A DNA stretch of 64,000 nucleotides from contig JAIEPW010000065.1 of NCBI GenBank assembly GCA_019748195.1, positions 30,532-94,531 on the forward strand, given 5' to 3'. Numbering within the stretch: the first letter of the stretch is position 1; the number at the start of each line of letters is the position of its first letter. The notes beneath the pieces are model-generated. The model ran no database searches, was not told the DNA's origin, and saw nothing but the letters and a program-made list of their open reading frames with translations. The position numbers and the translations under genes are program-made. The DNA comes from Bryobacteraceae bacterium (GTDB lineage Bacteria; Acidobacteriota; Terriglobia; Bryobacterales; Bryobacteraceae). Shown in pieces: positions 32,143 through 42,066 of the stretch.

Positions 32143-32631
32143 ATGGCCACCAGCGCATTGAACCCGTACGCCGCTTTTGTCGGCGGCGGGAACCTTCTGG
32201 ATTCGATCGCCGGGACGACGGCGAAGTTGACGGACCTTCTGGCGCAGCTCGGCGACCGGGTCGGGCAACCGATCGCGCCCGGCAAGTGGAGTCCCGCCCA
32301 GATCCTGTGCCACCTCGCCGATGCGGAAATCGCTTTTGCGTTTCGCCTGCGGCAGGGTATGGCCGAGGATCATCACGTGATTCAACCGTTCGATCAGGAC
32401 GGGTGGTCCTGCTGGTATGCCACGGCGGATTCCGCCACTGCGCTGGCCGCCTTCACGGCATTGCGCAACTGGAATCTGTGCCTGCTGAAATCGCTGACGC
32501 CGGAGCAGATGGCGAAGCCGGTGACGCATCCGGAGCGCGGGACCATGAAGCTGGCGACGATTCTGGAGACCATGGCGGGCCACGATCAGAATCACATCCG
32601 GCAACTGGAAGCGATGTTAAAGGCCGCGTAA
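32143..32631 (+). CDS. DinB family protein
   Basis: GKWSPAQILCHLADAEIAFAFRLRQ...MAGHDQNHIRQLEAM (DinB metal-binding His pattern). Confidence 0.85.
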   Translation: MATSALNPYAAFVGGGNLLDSIAGTTAKLTDLLAQLGDRVGQPIAPGKWSPAQILCHLADAEIAFAFRLRQGMAEDHHVIQPFDQDGWSCWYATADSATALAAFTALRNWNLCLLKSLTPEQMAKPVTHPERGTMKLATILETMAGHDQNHIRQLEAMLKAA

Positions 32632-33783
32632 GGCGATCAGCGTCAGATCGTCGGCCAGATGATCGTGGCTGATGGCGTTGGCGGCGCGAATCACCCCGTC
32701 GATCACCGCGTCGACGGGCTCGTTCGCGTGTGCCCGCAGGACGCTTGCCAGGCCGTCCTCGCCCAGTTCCTTGCCGTCGTCGATCCCGGCTTCCATGGCG
32801 CCGTCGGAGAACGCGAGCAGGGTATCGCCGGCGCCGATGGCAACCTTGCCTTCCACGCCGCTCCACTCCTCGAAAATGGCCAGCGGCAATGCTCCGGCCT
32901 CCAGCTTCTCCAACGTGCCGTCGCCGCGCGCCAGCAGCGCCGCGGGATGCCCGCAATTCACGTAGCGCAATTCGCGCCGGTGGTCGTCGTAGATGCCGAA
33001 GAACAGCGTGACAAAAAACTGTGTGGGTGTCGAGGCGTAGAACAGCTTGTGCACGCTTTCCAGCATCGCCACCGGGTTCCGCACCGCCAGCGCGCTCTGG
33101 CTTCGAAACGTGGCCTGCAGGTTGGCCATCAGCATCGCGCCGGCGATCCCCTTGCCGGAAACGTCGGCCAGCACGAAGCCCAACTGATCCGCGCCGAAAT
33201 CGAAGAAATCGAAGTAATCGCCGCCCACCTGCTGCGCGGGGATACACCGCCCGCTGTAAGCGAGCGTCTCCAACGTCCGGAATTTCTGTGGCAGCAACCG
33301 CTGTTGCACGTGGCGCGCCAGATCGAGCTCTGACTTGCGTTCCTTCTCGGCGCGCGTGCGATCCGCCGCCTGCTGCGCCTGCTTGTGAACGGTATTCAAC
33401 AACCGCGCGTTATCCCAGGGTTTCTGCACGAAGTCCGCCGCGCCGCGCCGCATGGCTTCCACCGCGAGATCGACGCTGGACCAAGCGGTCATCACAATGA
33501 CCGGCGCCTCCACCTCGCGCTCCAGCAAGTCCTTTAAGAGTTGCAGCCCTTCCTCGCCCGATGTGGTGTCGCGGGAGTAATTCATGTCGATCAGAATCGC
33601 GTCAAACTGCTGGCGATCCACGGCAACCAGCGCGGCCGCGGGAGATTCCGCCGTTTCGGCCTTGTAGCCCGCTCCCTTTAACATCAGGCGCAGCGCTTCG
33701 CGGACGTCGATCTGGTCATCGCAAACCAAGACCCGCAGCGGCTCCGAGCGCATTGTCTCTGTCATCGCTGCCGATCCGGACAT
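32617..33783 (-). CDS. Response regulator with PP2C-like SpoIIE phosphatase output (RsbU-like)
   Basis: PLRVLVCDDQIDVREALRLML...ILIDMNYS...VIVMTAWSS receiver; then CIPAQQVGGDYFDFFDFG...ADVSGKGIAGAMLMANLQA...LLAFSDGAMEA. Confidence 0.9.
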   Translation of the reverse strand: MSGSAAMTETMRSEPLRVLVCDDQIDVREALRLMLKGAGYKAETAESPAAALVAVDRQQFDAILIDMNYSRDTTSGEEGLQLLKDLLEREVEAPVIVMTAWSSVDLAVEAMRRGAADFVQKPWDNARLLNTVHKQAQQAADRTRAEKERKSELDLARHVQQRLLPQKFRTLETLAYSGRCIPAQQVGGDYFDFFDFGADQLGFVLADVSGKGIAGAMLMANLQATFRSQSALAVRNPVAMLESVHKLFYASTPTQFFVTLFFGIYDDHRRELRYVNCGHPAALLARGDGTLEKLEAGALPLAIFEEWSGVEGKVAIGAGDTLLAFSDGAMEAGIDDGKELGEDGLASVLRAHANEPVDAVIDGVIRAANAISHDHLADDLTLIALRGL

Positions 33784-33987
33784 CTGCTCCACACTGGTCT
33801 TGACTGCAAACCCCTTACCATCAGTATCTCGTTTCGCTCCAACAAGACGCGAGCCGCGCAGTGTCCGAAAATGGGACGCGCTGTTTTGCCGCTGGCCGGA
33901 GTCTATCATTGTCGGACGCAGCTAAGAAAGAAACGCATTGCGGCGCCGAAGGTTCGCGGAATCGGCGTCCGGTTACACTGGGCAGGA

Positions 33988-35802
33988 ATGCACCGATGGC
34001 TGCGAATTGTCCTTCTGCCGTGCTGTGTGGCGGCGCAGGAGACCAAATGGATCGATCGCGCGGCGGACCCGTGCGCGGATTTTTATCAATTCGCCTGCGG
34101 CGGCTGGATGCGCGCCACGCAACTGAGCGGAGGGCGGTCGCGATGGTCGCGGTTCGACGAAGCGCGGGAGCGCAATCTGGAGATCCTCCGATCGCAATTG
34201 GAGAAAGACACCGGGCGCGCGGGCGACTTTTACGCATCCTGCATGGACCAGGCGGCAATTGCCCGCAACGATCTTACGCCGGCCGGGCCGCTGCTCAAAA
34301 GGATCCTGGAGTTGAAGGACCGCCGCGGCATCCCGGCGTTGCTCGCGTCCCTGCATATCGCGGGTGTCAACGCGCTTTTCGGCTTCGGCAGCGAGCCCGA
34401 CCTGCAGGACGCCGCTCTGACCAATGCCGTGATCGACCAGGGCGGGCTGGGGCTCCCGGATCGCCGGGCATATTTCCAGGACACCAGCCTGACCACGCGG
34501 TATGAGGCCCACGTGGAGCGGACGCTGGTCCTCGGCGGAGTAACCGTCGCGCAGGGAGCGGCGCTGGCGAAGGCAGTGGTGCGAATCGAAGCTGCGTTGG
34601 CCCAGGCTTCGCTGGATGAGGCGTCGCGCCAGGACCCGGCCCGCATCTACAACCCCATGCCTCGGCGGGAGGCTTTCGCGCTCGCGCCGGAGTTCGATTT
34701 CGAAGCGTATCTGAAAGCGGCCGGCGCCCCCCCGTTTGAAACCGTGAACGTCTCCGTTCCGGGATTCGTGCGGCAAATCAACCGGCTGCTGTCGGAGACC
34801 GGGATGGAGGCCTGGCGCGCTTACTTCGCCTGGGCCCTGCTGCGCGATTCCGCATCGCTGCTGCCGGCGCGGCTGGACGAAGAGAGCTTCGCGTTTTACG
34901 GGCGAACGCTCCTGGGGGAGCGGGAGATGATGCCGCGCTGGAAGCGGTGCGCCGGGCTGGTGGAGCGGCAGTTGCCGCAGGCGTCGGACCGGCTGTTCAT
35001 CGCCAGGGCGCTGCCGGACGCCACGAATGCCTTGCGCATGGCGCGTGAGATCGCCGCCGCGCTCGATTCGCGCGTGCCGCGGTTCGCGTGGTTGTCGGAG
35101 GAGGCTCGGGCGGAGGCGCGGCGGCGCATTGAGTCGCTGCGCTTCCGGATCGGCCAGCCAACCGCGGAACCGGACGGGGAATTCGAAATTAGCCGCGGCG
35201 ATGCCCTGGGGAATCTGCTGCGCGCTAACGAATCGGCCTGGCGTCAGGACCTGAAGCGAATTGGCAAGAAGCGCGAGCCGGAGACTGCGGCGATCCCGGC
35301 CGCGGCGCCGGACGCGGCTTACGATCCGGAAACCAATACGTTGGTTTTCGCCGCGGGGCTGCTGCAGCCGCCGTTCTACGCGGGCGTGGGACCGGGCAGC
35401 TACGGATCGGCCGGAGCGTTGATGGCGCGCGAGCTTTCGCGGCTGATCGAGCCCCTTCCGGCCTCCACCGAGTGTTTGGAGAAGCAGATGGGAACGCGCG
35501 AGACCCTGGCCAGCGATGTGGCGGATCAGGCGGGGCTGCTGTTCGCCTGGCTCGCGCGGCCGCGATTGCCGGGGCGGATCGCCGGGTTCACGAGCGATCA
35601 GCGATTCCTGCTGGCGTGGGCGCAGACCTGGTGCGAGACCGAATTGGAGGTGGCGGCGCGGGAGCGGGCTCGCATCCGGCCGTACACGACCGTGCGGCGG
35701 CGTGTGAATGTGGGTGTTTCGAATCTTCCGGAGTTTCCCAAGGCGTTTGCGTGTGGCGCGGGCCTGCCGTTGACTTCGGGTCCGGCCTGCCGGGTGTGGT
35801 GA
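33988..35802 (+). CDS. M13 (neprilysin-like) peptidase homologue, apparently catalytically dead
   Basis: DRAADPCADFYQFACGGWM...; LLQPPFYAG; terminal CRVW; zinc motif replaced (ARELSR for GHEITH). Confidence 0.85.
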   Translation: MHRWLRIVLLPCCVAAQETKWIDRAADPCADFYQFACGGWMRATQLSGGRSRWSRFDEARERNLEILRSQLEKDTGRAGDFYASCMDQAAIARNDLTPAGPLLKRILELKDRRGIPALLASLHIAGVNALFGFGSEPDLQDAALTNAVIDQGGLGLPDRRAYFQDTSLTTRYEAHVERTLVLGGVTVAQGAALAKAVVRIEAALAQASLDEASRQDPARIYNPMPRREAFALAPEFDFEAYLKAAGAPPFETVNVSVPGFVRQINRLLSETGMEAWRAYFAWALLRDSASLLPARLDEESFAFYGRTLLGEREMMPRWKRCAGLVERQLPQASDRLFIARALPDATNALRMAREIAAALDSRVPRFAWLSEEARAEARRRIESLRFRIGQPTAEPDGEFEISRGDALGNLLRANESAWRQDLKRIGKKREPETAAIPAAAPDAAYDPETNTLVFAAGLLQPPFYAGVGPGSYGSAGALMARELSRLIEPLPASTECLEKQMGTRETLASDVADQAGLLFAWLARPRLPGRIAGFTSDQRFLLAWAQTWCETELEVAARERARIRPYTTVRRRVNVGVSNLPEFPKAFACGAGLPLTSGPACRVW

Positions 35803-35856
35803 TGGCCGCCCTTGATTGACTCCGCCCCCGGGGTCTCATAAGATCCTCAATAAGCC

Positions 35857-38292
35857 ATGAAAACCCGAGCCTTGCTGCTTTGCCTCGTCGCTTTCGCCCT
35901 TGCGGCGGAAACCACGTACCAGAAACCTCCCCAGGCTGTTCAGGACATTCTCAACGCACCCGCTCCGCCCGCCCTGGTGGTGAGCCCCACCAAGAAGCAC
36001 GCTCTGGTCATTCAGCCCGTGCGCTACCCCTCGATTGCCGAGGTTTCCGCCCCGATGCTTCGCCTGGCGGGCGTTCGCGTCGATCCCCGGACCAACGGTG
36101 TGCACCTGGCGGGCAACATCATCGGGCTCAGCCTGATGGCGCTGCCGGAAGGCAAGACGATGCCGGTGCAGCTTCCCGCGAAGGCCAAGATCGGCCGGCC
36201 GGCTTTCTCCCCCGACGGCAGCAAGTTCGCTTTCCCGAACTACACGGACCAGGGCATCGAGTTGTGGGTTGCCGAGACCGCCACGGGCAAGGCGCGCATG
36301 ATCCCGGGCATCAAGTTGAACCTGGTGATGTCGCGCTCGAATCCGTTAGACGATCGCTCCGACCTCGATTGGCTGGGCGACTCGAAGACCCTGCTGGTTC
36401 CGGCGGTGCCTGCCGGGCGGGGACCCGCGCCGGTCTCGGCCGGCGCGCCCAAGGGCCCGGCGATCCAGGAGTCCTACGGTAAGGGCGGCGCGGTGCCCAC
36501 CTTCCAGGACATGCTGAAGAATCCGCACGATGAGGCGCTGTTCACTTATTTCGCCACGGCACAGCTCACCTTCGTGGATGTGCAAGGCGGCAAGGCGACT
36601 GCCGTGGGCAAGCCGGCGATCATCCTGGGGGCACAGCCTTCCCCTAGCGGGAAGTTCGTCCTGGTGACGCACGCCCATGCGCCGTTCTCCTACCTCCATC
36701 CGGCGACGATGTTCCCGCAGGAAATCGAGGTCTGGACCGGCACGGGCGAGGTCGCACGGAAAATCGCGAGCAAGCCGCTACAGGAGCGCGCCAGCCTCGG
36801 CGGGGAATACGTGCCGCCCGGACCGAGGTCGCCGGAGTGGCTTCCCACCGAGCCCAGCACCGTGGTCTGGGTGGAAGCGATGGACGGCGGCAATCTAAAG
36901 GAGAAAGTGCCGCATCGCGACCGCGTGATGATGGCGCGCCTGCCTGCGCAAGCGGAGCCGGTGGAACTCGTGAAGACCGAACACCGCTTCCAGGGAATCG
37001 AGTTCGGCGAGAAAGGCGACCTGGCCTTCGTCAAGGACTTCGAGCGCGATCGCCGCTGGGTGCGCACCTTCCGCATTAATCCCAGGAATCCGTCAGCGCC
37101 TCCGGTTCTGGTGTGGAGCCGCAACAACCAGGATCGCTACAAGGACCCCGGCAACCCGGTCACCAGGATGCTTCCCAGCGGACACCGCGCCATCGCGCAG
37201 GACGGCGACTCGATTTACCTCGCCGGCAACGGAGCTTCCCCCAAGGGCGATTATCCCTTCCTGGACCGCTTCAACCTCGCCACCGCGAAGTCGGATCGCG
37301 TGTTTCAGAGCGATCCGGAACGCTACGAGACTTTTGTGTCGCTGCTCGCCGACGACGGATCGAGCATGGTCATCAAGCGCGAATCCCCCACCGAACCCCC
37401 GAATTACTACCTGAAGACCTGCTGCAGCGGAGAGAAGATGCTGACGTCTTATAAGGACCCCGCTCCGGCGATGCGCGGCGTGAAGAAGCAACTGGTGACT
37501 TACAAGCGAGCCGACGGCGTGCCGCTGTCATTCACCCTGTACCTGCCGCCGGACTACAAGGCAGGCACGCGCCTGCCTGCGATGATGTGGTCGTATCCGC
37601 GTGAGTTCAACGACTCCGATACCGCGGGCCAGATCACGGGATCGCAGAAGCGCTTCAACTACCCCACCGGCGCCTCCCACCTGTTCTATCTGCTGGCAGG
37701 TTACGCGATCCTGGATGACGCCACCATCCCGATCATCGGCACGCCGGAAACCGTCAACGACACCTATGTCGAGCAACTGGTGGCCGGAGCGAAAGCTGCC
37801 ATCGACAAGGGCGCGGAAATGGGCGTGATCGATCCTGAACGCGTCGGGGTCGGCGGCCATAGCTACGGCGGCTTCATGACCGCCAACCTGTTGGCCCATT
37901 CCGACCTGTTCCGCGCGGGGGTGGCGCGGTCCGGCGCCTACAACCGGACCCTGACCCCGTTCGGATTCCAGACCGAGCGCCGCACTTTCTGGGAAGCCCG
38001 CGACACCTACCTGCGAATGTCCCCGTTCCTGATCGCCGACAAGATCAAGGAGCCGATCCTGTTCATTCACGGCGAGGCGGACAACAACACGGGCACCTTC
38101 CCAATCCAGAGCGAACGCATGTACGCCGCCGTTCGCGGCAACGGCGGATTCACCCGGTTGGTGATGCTCCCGCACGAATCGCACGGCTACCAGGCCAAGG
38201 AGTCCGTGGAGCACGCGCTCTACGAGATGATCGCCTGGTTCGACAAATACGTGAAGAACGCGCCGCCTCGCGGCGCGGCCAGCGGACAGTAG
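35857..38292 (+). CDS. S9 family prolyl oligopeptidase (glutamyl-peptidase-like)
   Basis: VGVGGHSYGGFMTANLLAHSDLF; FIHGEADNNTGTFPIQSERMYAAV; HESHGY. Confidence 0.92.
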   Translation: MKTRALLLCLVAFALAAETTYQKPPQAVQDILNAPAPPALVVSPTKKHALVIQPVRYPSIAEVSAPMLRLAGVRVDPRTNGVHLAGNIIGLSLMALPEGKTMPVQLPAKAKIGRPAFSPDGSKFAFPNYTDQGIELWVAETATGKARMIPGIKLNLVMSRSNPLDDRSDLDWLGDSKTLLVPAVPAGRGPAPVSAGAPKGPAIQESYGKGGAVPTFQDMLKNPHDEALFTYFATAQLTFVDVQGGKATAVGKPAIILGAQPSPSGKFVLVTHAHAPFSYLHPATMFPQEIEVWTGTGEVARKIASKPLQERASLGGEYVPPGPRSPEWLPTEPSTVVWVEAMDGGNLKEKVPHRDRVMMARLPAQAEPVELVKTEHRFQGIEFGEKGDLAFVKDFERDRRWVRTFRINPRNPSAPPVLVWSRNNQDRYKDPGNPVTRMLPSGHRAIAQDGDSIYLAGNGASPKGDYPFLDRFNLATAKSDRVFQSDPERYETFVSLLADDGSSMVIKRESPTEPPNYYLKTCCSGEKMLTSYKDPAPAMRGVKKQLVTYKRADGVPLSFTLYLPPDYKAGTRLPAMMWSYPREFNDSDTAGQITGSQKRFNYPTGASHLFYLLAGYAILDDATIPIIGTPETVNDTYVEQLVAGAKAAIDKGAEMGVIDPERVGVGGHSYGGFMTANLLAHSDLFRAGVARSGAYNRTLTPFGFQTERRTFWEARDTYLRMSPFLIADKIKEPILFIHGEADNNTGTFPIQSERMYAAVRGNGGFTRLVMLPHESHGYQAKESVEHALYEMIAWFDKYVKNAPPRGAASGQ

Positions 38293-38332
38293 CGCCGCGG
38301 CGCGGGCGGGGTCCGACGCATCGAACACCCAG

Positions 38333-39016
38333 CTAGCCCGTGAACTTGTACCCCAGTCCGCGCAGCGTCAGGAAGTATTGAGGCTGCTTCGCGTTCGGCT
38401 CCAGCTTCTGCCGCAGCCACGCCATGTGAACATCCACGGTCCGCGTCAGCGGCAAAGCCTGGTAGCCCCACACCTCGCGCAGCAGTTGATCGCGGGAAAG
38501 GATCTTGCCGCGATGTTCCACCAGGAATCGCAGCAGTTGAAACTCGCGAGCCGACAATTCCACGGGTTTGCCGTCACGAATCACTTCGCCCGCGCGAAAA
38601 TCGATCCGCACTCTCCCGAACTCGAACCGCTCCACCGGCTGATCCCGCTTCGGTGACCGCCTGAGCAGCGCTTCCACCCGCGCCAGCAGCTCCATCATGT
38701 CGAACGGCTTGGTCAGGTAGTCATCGGCCCCGATCTGCAACCCCACCACCTTGTCCACCACCTGCGCGCGAGCCGTCAGCATCAGCACCGGAACGCCATT
38801 GCCGGTGGACCGCAGCTTGCGGCAGATGTCCAACCCGTTGCGGCCGGGCAGCGTGATATCCAGCAGCAGTAGATCGAACGGCTCGGCCAGCGCGCGTTCC
38901 AGGCCTTTCTCCCCGTCCGATTCGCTCGAGACGCTGAAGCCCTCAGCCTCCAGCCGGTCCGTGAGCGTCAGCACGACACCCGGCTCGTCCTCGACAATCA
39001 GGATTCGCGCGCTCAT
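38333..39016 (-). CDS. OmpR/PhoB-type response regulator
   Basis: MSARILIVEDEPGVVLTLTDRL...LLLDITLPGRNGLDICRKLR...; wHTH ELSAREFQLLRFLVEHRGKILSRDQLLREVWGY. Confidence 0.93.
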   Translation of the reverse strand: MSARILIVEDEPGVVLTLTDRLEAEGFSVSSESDGEKGLERALAEPFDLLLLDITLPGRNGLDICRKLRSTGNGVPVLMLTARAQVVDKVVGLQIGADDYLTKPFDMMELLARVEALLRRSPKRDQPVERFEFGRVRIDFRAGEVIRDGKPVELSAREFQLLRFLVEHRGKILSRDQLLREVWGYQALPLTRTVDVHMAWLRQKLEPNAKQPQYFLTLRGLGYKFTG

Positions 39017-40704
39017 GCCGGCAGCGGCAGGTGCAGCGTGAACCGCGTGCCCGCGCCGGGATCGCTGTTCACCTCCACTCGCCCTCCATGTGCTTCGATC
39101 ATGTCCCGCACCAGGCTCAGGCCAAGCCCGGCGCCATGGTGGCCGTCCGAGCTCCTCCCACGATAGAACGGGTCGAAGACGCGCGGCAGGTCCGCCGGGT
39201 CGATCCCCGGACCGCGGTCTTCCACTTGAAGAATCACTTCTCCACCGCGCTTCTCCGCGCGCACGCCGATCCACTGCCCGCGCGCCGCGTACTTGCCGGC
39301 ATTGCTGATTAGATTCCGGACGGATTGCGTCAACGCGGTCACGTCGGCATCGAGCGTGGGGAGCCCGTCCGCCACGAACTTCTCCACCTGGCAGCCGGCC
39401 GTGTCCGGCGCGGCGGCTTCAATCGCGCGATCGATGACAGCGGCGATGTCCACAGGCTGGAAGTCCAGCTTGCGCCGGCCGGCTTGCGCCCCGGCGAACG
39501 TCAGGATCTGCTCCACCTGGTCCGTCAGCGATCGCGCCTGATCCCGCATGAGTGCGCCGTACTTGCGAACCTGTTCCGGCTTCGCCACCACGCCGTCCGC
39601 AAGATTCGCGGCGGCGGACCCGATGACGGTCAGCGGAGTCCGCAGCTCATGCGAAACGCCGGCGACAAATTCCATCTGCAACCGCGCGAGCTTCTGCGCG
39701 CGCCGCGCCGACAGGATCAGCATCGCGATCGCGGAGCCCGTCAGCAGCAGCGCCGCCAGCGCGATCATCTGATTGCGCCGGCGATTCACCTCCACGGCAG
39801 CTTCCAGCGAGCCTGCCACGTTGGTCGCCTGCAGCAACCAGGCTCCTCCGGCGGCCCGCGGACCCGGCCGAGCCGTACCGTCGGGCCCGGGACCTCCTCC
39901 AGGACCCCGGCGGACCGGCTGCAGCTCCAGAAAACGGATCTGCCCATCCCGGCTGGCGGATTCCGTTCCGCCCGCCGACGCGAACAACTGCACTCCCCGC
40001 GCATTGGTCACACGAAAACGGTATTCCGGCTGCTCCCCGAAATGCCGCCGCAGCAAATCGGGAAGCAGTTGCTTCTCCAGCGCCTCTTTACTCAACTGGA
40101 CCACCCATACCATCCCCGCGCCGCCGGGGCTCGGCGGGCGGCAGAAACCGCGGCCGGGAGGTCCGAAGCCGGGTTGCATCCACGGCGGGCGGCCGAATCC
40201 CGAACCGCCTTCCCGCCCCGAAGCCGGACCCGGACCCGGCCGGAAACGCGGAATCACGAACGCCGGCCAGTCGAGCTGCTCCAGCAGTACCCCATCCGGG
40301 ATCTCGGGCAGCCGCTGCCGAAGCTGCTCCAACTCCTGCGGCGCTTCCGCCCGATTGGCCTGGTACGTCTTCGGATCCATGCGCTGGATCTGCCCTTCGC
40401 GCAGAATCCAAATCGCTTGTACCAGCTCGGGGTACACGGTGGAGGACTGCCACGTCGCCAGCCGCTCGGCCAGCAAGGGAAGCTCGGATTCGGGATCGCC
40501 TGGCGGACCCCCGCCCAGCGCCGGCGCGATCCGCACCAGCTCGTACTGGAAGTCCTGCCGGAAGTTGTTTAAGGAAGTGTCCAGCAGTCGCTGCCGCCGC
40601 TCGCGATCCGCGTCCCGCAACTGGTCGATCCAGCGCGATTGCAGCCAGGCCACGGCGCCCAGCAGCGCCAGCACCAGCCCGATCCCGCCCCAGAACAGCT
40701 TCAT
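39013..40704 (-). CDS. Membrane sensor histidine kinase
   Basis: FVAGVSHELRTPLTVIGSAAANLADG; HATPase_c DRGPGIDPADLPRVFDPFYRG; ATGA overlap with response regulator. Confidence 0.93.
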   Translation of the reverse strand: MKLFWGGIGLVLALLGAVAWLQSRWIDQLRDADRERRQRLLDTSLNNFRQDFQYELVRIAPALGGGPPGDPESELPLLAERLATWQSSTVYPELVQAIWILREGQIQRMDPKTYQANRAEAPQELEQLRQRLPEIPDGVLLEQLDWPAFVIPRFRPGPGPASGREGGSGFGRPPWMQPGFGPPGRGFCRPPSPGGAGMVWVVQLSKEALEKQLLPDLLRRHFGEQPEYRFRVTNARGVQLFASAGGTESASRDGQIRFLELQPVRRGPGGGPGPDGTARPGPRAAGGAWLLQATNVAGSLEAAVEVNRRRNQMIALAALLLTGSAIAMLILSARRAQKLARLQMEFVAGVSHELRTPLTVIGSAAANLADGVVAKPEQVRKYGALMRDQARSLTDQVEQILTFAGAQAGRRKLDFQPVDIAAVIDRAIEAAAPDTAGCQVEKFVADGLPTLDADVTALTQSVRNLISNAGKYAARGQWIGVRAEKRGGEVILQVEDRGPGIDPADLPRVFDPFYRGRSSDGHHGAGLGLSLVRDMIEAHGGRVEVNSDPGAGTRFTLHLPLPA

Positions 40705-40856
40705 CCGGTTCTCAGCTTAGCCGATTCGCCGATAACCTCGGGCAAACTGTTTGTTAAGAATGTAAAGACAGTCTTTTCCTATGTTTAACCTGCGGAAAAC
40801 GAGATCCGGGGCATACTGGTGTTGGGCGTTCGACCCCCCTTCGAGAGGAGAAAAAA

Positions 40857-41378
40857 ATGAAATGTTCCTTGTTTGTATTACTTTCCGCGGCGGCTCTTCT
40901 TGCACAACCCGGACCCGGACGGTTTGGACCGGGCGAGGGCATGCAACCTTCGGCGGACGCGATCAAAGCGTACTTGAACCTGACCGACAGCCAGTTGACG
41001 GCGCTCCGCACACTGCAGACCAACCAGCGCAACGCCATGCAGACCGCGATGAACGAGATCGGCACGAAGGAGCGCGCCCTGCGCGAAAGGCTGCAGGCGG
41101 GCAGCACCGATGCGCCGGCGCTCGGCGCCGCGCTGATCGAAATCGAAACCCTGCGCAAACGGCTGCAGACTCTGCGTGACGGCTTTGAAGCTCAGTCCTT
41201 GGGCGTCCTGTCCGCGGAACAGCGTTCCCGCCTGAAAAACTTGTCGGATGCCGCGGCGCTGCAGGACACAATCCGCCAGGCGACCATGCTGAACCTGCTG
41301 GATCCCCCGGCCGGTCCTGGCTTCGGCGGTCCCGGCGGTCCCGGATTGCAGCGCATGCCCGGCCCGTTCGGCCGCTAA
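40857..41378 (+). CDS. Spy/CpxP-like (LTXXQ-type) periplasmic protein
   Basis: Signal peptide; AIKAYLNLTDSQLTALRTLQTNQRNAMQ...LSAEQRSRLKNL. Confidence 0.72.
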   Translation: MKCSLFVLLSAAALLAQPGPGRFGPGEGMQPSADAIKAYLNLTDSQLTALRTLQTNQRNAMQTAMNEIGTKERALRERLQAGSTDAPALGAALIEIETLRKRLQTLRDGFEAQSLGVLSAEQRSRLKNLSDAAALQDTIRQATMLNLLDPPAGPGFGGPGGPGLQRMPGPFGR

Positions 41379-41402
41379 CCACTTTCCCACAACAGCCAAC
41401 TC

Positions 41403-41432
41403 GGGCGGCGAGCAATCGCCGCCCTTTTTTTT
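41403..41432 (+). terminator. Rho-independent terminator after the Spy-like gene
   Basis: GGGCGGCGA-GCAA-TCGCCGCCC-TTTTTTTT, perfect 9-bp stem and U8. Confidence 0.93.
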
Positions 41433-41568
41433 GCTTGCAGGGGTCCACGAGCCGTTAAAGTGGAGAGGTGCGGGGAGCGGCGAAAAGGTCGCGATTGAAA
41501 AAGGGCGTTTGTCTTCGAACGAAAGGGAGGGTCCGGTTGACGCGCCTGCCCTGGGGAGGAGCGGTATC

Positions 41569-41970
41569 GTGAAGACTTCGGCAGGACATTGGTATCTCGC
41601 GACGTTGGTTGTGGAATTCAACTATGGTGGGGACACCTCGCCGCTCCACCTGAATACTTATCTGATCAGGGCTACGAGCGCCGAAGAAGCTTTGGACAAG
41701 GCTCAGCGTCTGGAGCAGCCGGATTACGAGTACACGAACTTGCTTGGCGGCAAAGTTAAGAGCGTGTTTCGCGGAGTGAACCAGTTGCTTTGCCTTCCGG
41801 ACGAGTTGGAGGACGGGTGTGAGATGTTCTGGAAGGAAGTTCCCGAGGCTACTGAGGAGGAGATTCGACGGCTGATCCGGAGACCCTCAGAGATGGCTGC
41901 ATTCTCCAAGCCCCCGCGACACGAAAAGGAGTTTCCATTCTCACCGATTGAAGACGAAGATGAGAGCTAG
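41569..41970 (+). CDS. DUF4288-like protein
   Basis: GTG start after GGAGGAGC; VKTSAGHWYLATLVVEFNYGGDTSPLHLNTYLIRATSAEEALDKAQRL...EDELEDGCEMFWKEV-like pattern. Confidence 0.65.
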   Translation: MKTSAGHWYLATLVVEFNYGGDTSPLHLNTYLIRATSAEEALDKAQRLEQPDYEYTNLLGGKVKSVFRGVNQLLCLPDELEDGCEMFWKEVPEATEEEIRRLIRRPSEMAAFSKPPRHEKEFPFSPIEDEDES

Positions 41971-42066
41971 CCATGGTTTCGGAAAGCCAACGTGGAGCAA
42001 GGAATCCTGTGTGTCGAGAGATCGGGTGCAAGGGCCGCTTTGAGATTCCGGGATTCGGAAACGGCG

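Noticed and set aside
38333-39274. Long N-terminal extension of the response regulator
   Set aside because: Extension is antisense-like coding of the overlapping kinase gene; the MSARILIVEDE start with ATGA overlap is standard.
39325-40572. 415-aa plus-strand ORF
   Set aside because: Antisense to the histidine kinase; no homology recognised.
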